Source: Hyphochytrium catenoides
Lineage: Eukaryota > Sar > Hyphochytriomycetes > Hyphochytriales > Hyphochytriaceae
DNA: 15,272 nt
Assembly: GCA_900088475.1 (NCBI GenBank)
Contig: FLMG01002269.1
Coordinates: 6,440 to 21,711, forward strand
Reading direction: 5' to 3'
Made by a program: the position numbers and the translations under genes. Below, in pieces: positions 10,653-15,272 of this stretch. The notes under the pieces were generated by a model that saw only the letters and a list, made by a program, of their open reading frames with translations, made no database searches and was not told where the DNA came from. The first letter of the stretch is position 1; every line of letters starts with the position of its first letter.

Positions 10653-10681
10653 CCTCTCTCTCTCTCTCTCTCTTCTCTCTT
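10653..10681. repeat. short (CT)n microsatellite
   Basis: This CT dinucleotide run of about 29 bases on the plus strand has one interruption. It is one of several CT tracts in the same intergenic region. Confidence 0.85.
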
Positions 10682-10814
10682 ACTCGAGATCTTCCAAATT
10701 GTTCTTCCATCATGTATTCTGACCCCTATAGATAGTTACAGGAGCCTTTGACTAGTATAGTAAGACCCTTAGAGAGAGAGCTGGTCGGGAAAAGTGAAGA
10801 GACATACATATATC

Positions 10815-10883
<69 letters not shown>
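10815..10883. repeat. (CT)n/(GA)n microsatellite, 69 bases
   Basis: This is a nearly pure CT dinucleotide array on the plus strand, broken a few times by an extra T (TTTC). It lies about 470 bases upstream of the start codon of the minus-strand CoA-binding gene, where it reads as GA in gene sense. It is the longest simple repeat in the window. GA tracts can act as promoter elements in some eukaryotes, but nothing here proves that. Confidence 0.95.
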
Positions 10884-11185
10884 GTATGGAAACGAACTGC
10901 CTGGTCTCTCTCTTGGGCCACTATTATTGAGCTGGGACGGGGACAGAGAGAGACAGATGTCGGTGTTCTTTCTCTCTCTTCTCGCCGTCCCTCGCGCTCC
11001 AAGTAAACGGCAAATAAGGAAGACGTAGGGGTTGCTATTATATCAGACGGTGATGCTATTGTACAGCTACGTTGATGGCTCACTCAAGACAGTGCTCTCT
11101 CATTCTCTCTTCTCTCTCTTTTTATCTCTCTTCCTCGTTACTAGTCGATCCGCCGTCGGTCAATCTCCCCTCTGTCTGGGAGGCA

Positions 11186-15114
<3,929 letters not shown>

Positions 15115-15272
15115 CTAGGATATTTGTTGTGGGGAAGGAAAGGGAGGAGGAGGACGAGTGAGATGACGACCGGATAACAAGTGAGACGACGACCAAGTGC
15201 TACCACCCGCCAGCTCTCCATCCACACACGCTGGCACAGCTCTAGAAGGTGTCTGTACATCTGGCAATGATT

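Larger units (their letters stand above)
10341..11185. other. CT-rich intergenic region between two minus-strand genes
   Basis: This stretch separates the start codon of the CoA-binding gene from the stop codon of the BEACH-WD40 gene. It should hold the 3' UTR of the latter and the promoter and leader of the former. It is filled with CT-rich sequence on the plus strand, with repeats at 10342-10362, about 10653-10681, 10815-10883 and about 11096-11130. No additional gene is supported. The ORFs present translate to Ser-Leu or Arg-Glu repeats. Confidence 0.6.

Noticed and set aside
10769-11083. ORFs with Arg-Glu or Ser-Leu repeats across the CT microsatellite
   Set aside because: A dinucleotide repeat of CT or GA keeps frames open automatically. 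The peptides show no other structure.
15115-15272. Minus-strand ORF at the right edge as the preceding BEACH exon
   Set aside because: None of its frames encodes the expected BEACH sequence leading into VFPWVL. The stretch ends in a pyrimidine tract and CCTAG acceptor, so it looks like intron, and the upstream exon is probably outside the window.

Overview
The window is eukaryotic nuclear DNA from an intron-rich, fairly compact genome. Four protein-coding genes can be rebuilt exon by exon across about 15 kb. They contain 28 complete introns, all GT-AG, of about 80-330 bases apart from one of 606. The sequence does not settle the lineage. The gene families (type-1 methionine aminopeptidase with a zinc finger, an EF-hand lysophospholipid acyltransferase with plant LPEAT2-like features, a YccU-type CoA-binding protein, a BEACH-WD40 protein) and the intron density suit a free-living or parasitic protist such as an alveolate, cryptophyte or chlorarachniophyte. 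That is inference only. There are no prokaryotic operons, mobile elements, CRISPR arrays or recognisable RNA genes.

Layout, left to right. Bases 1-111 may be the 3' end of a plus-strand gene (weak). Bases 112-1244 hold no confident gene. Bases 1245-4058 (minus) are a complete 8-exon methionine aminopeptidase 1 of 387 residues with every metal ligand present. Bases 4059-5049 are a head-to-head intergenic region. Bases 5050-8994 (plus) are a 13-exon membrane lysophospholipid acyltransferase of 540 residues with four C-terminal EF-hands. It is tail-to-tail with the next gene. Bases 9348-10340 (minus) are a two-exon CoA-binding protein of 128 residues with a large, pyrimidine-rich intron. Bases 10341-11185 are a CT-repeat-rich intergenic region. 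Bases 11186-15114 (minus) are nine exons (721 residues) from the C-terminal part of a BEACH-WD40 protein whose 5' end lies beyond the right edge.

The four genes belong to separate household processes: N-terminal methionine removal, phospholipid remodelling, a CoA-linked function, and membrane-traffic scaffolding. Nothing suggests that they form one pathway, and I do not see a new multi-gene system. The points most worth a second look are in the acyltransferase: an FPEAT variant of its FPEGT motif, four intact EF loops of which three are split by introns, and a possible overlapping upstream ORF. The opposite-handed purine and pyrimidine tracts around the CoA-binding gene are also unusual.
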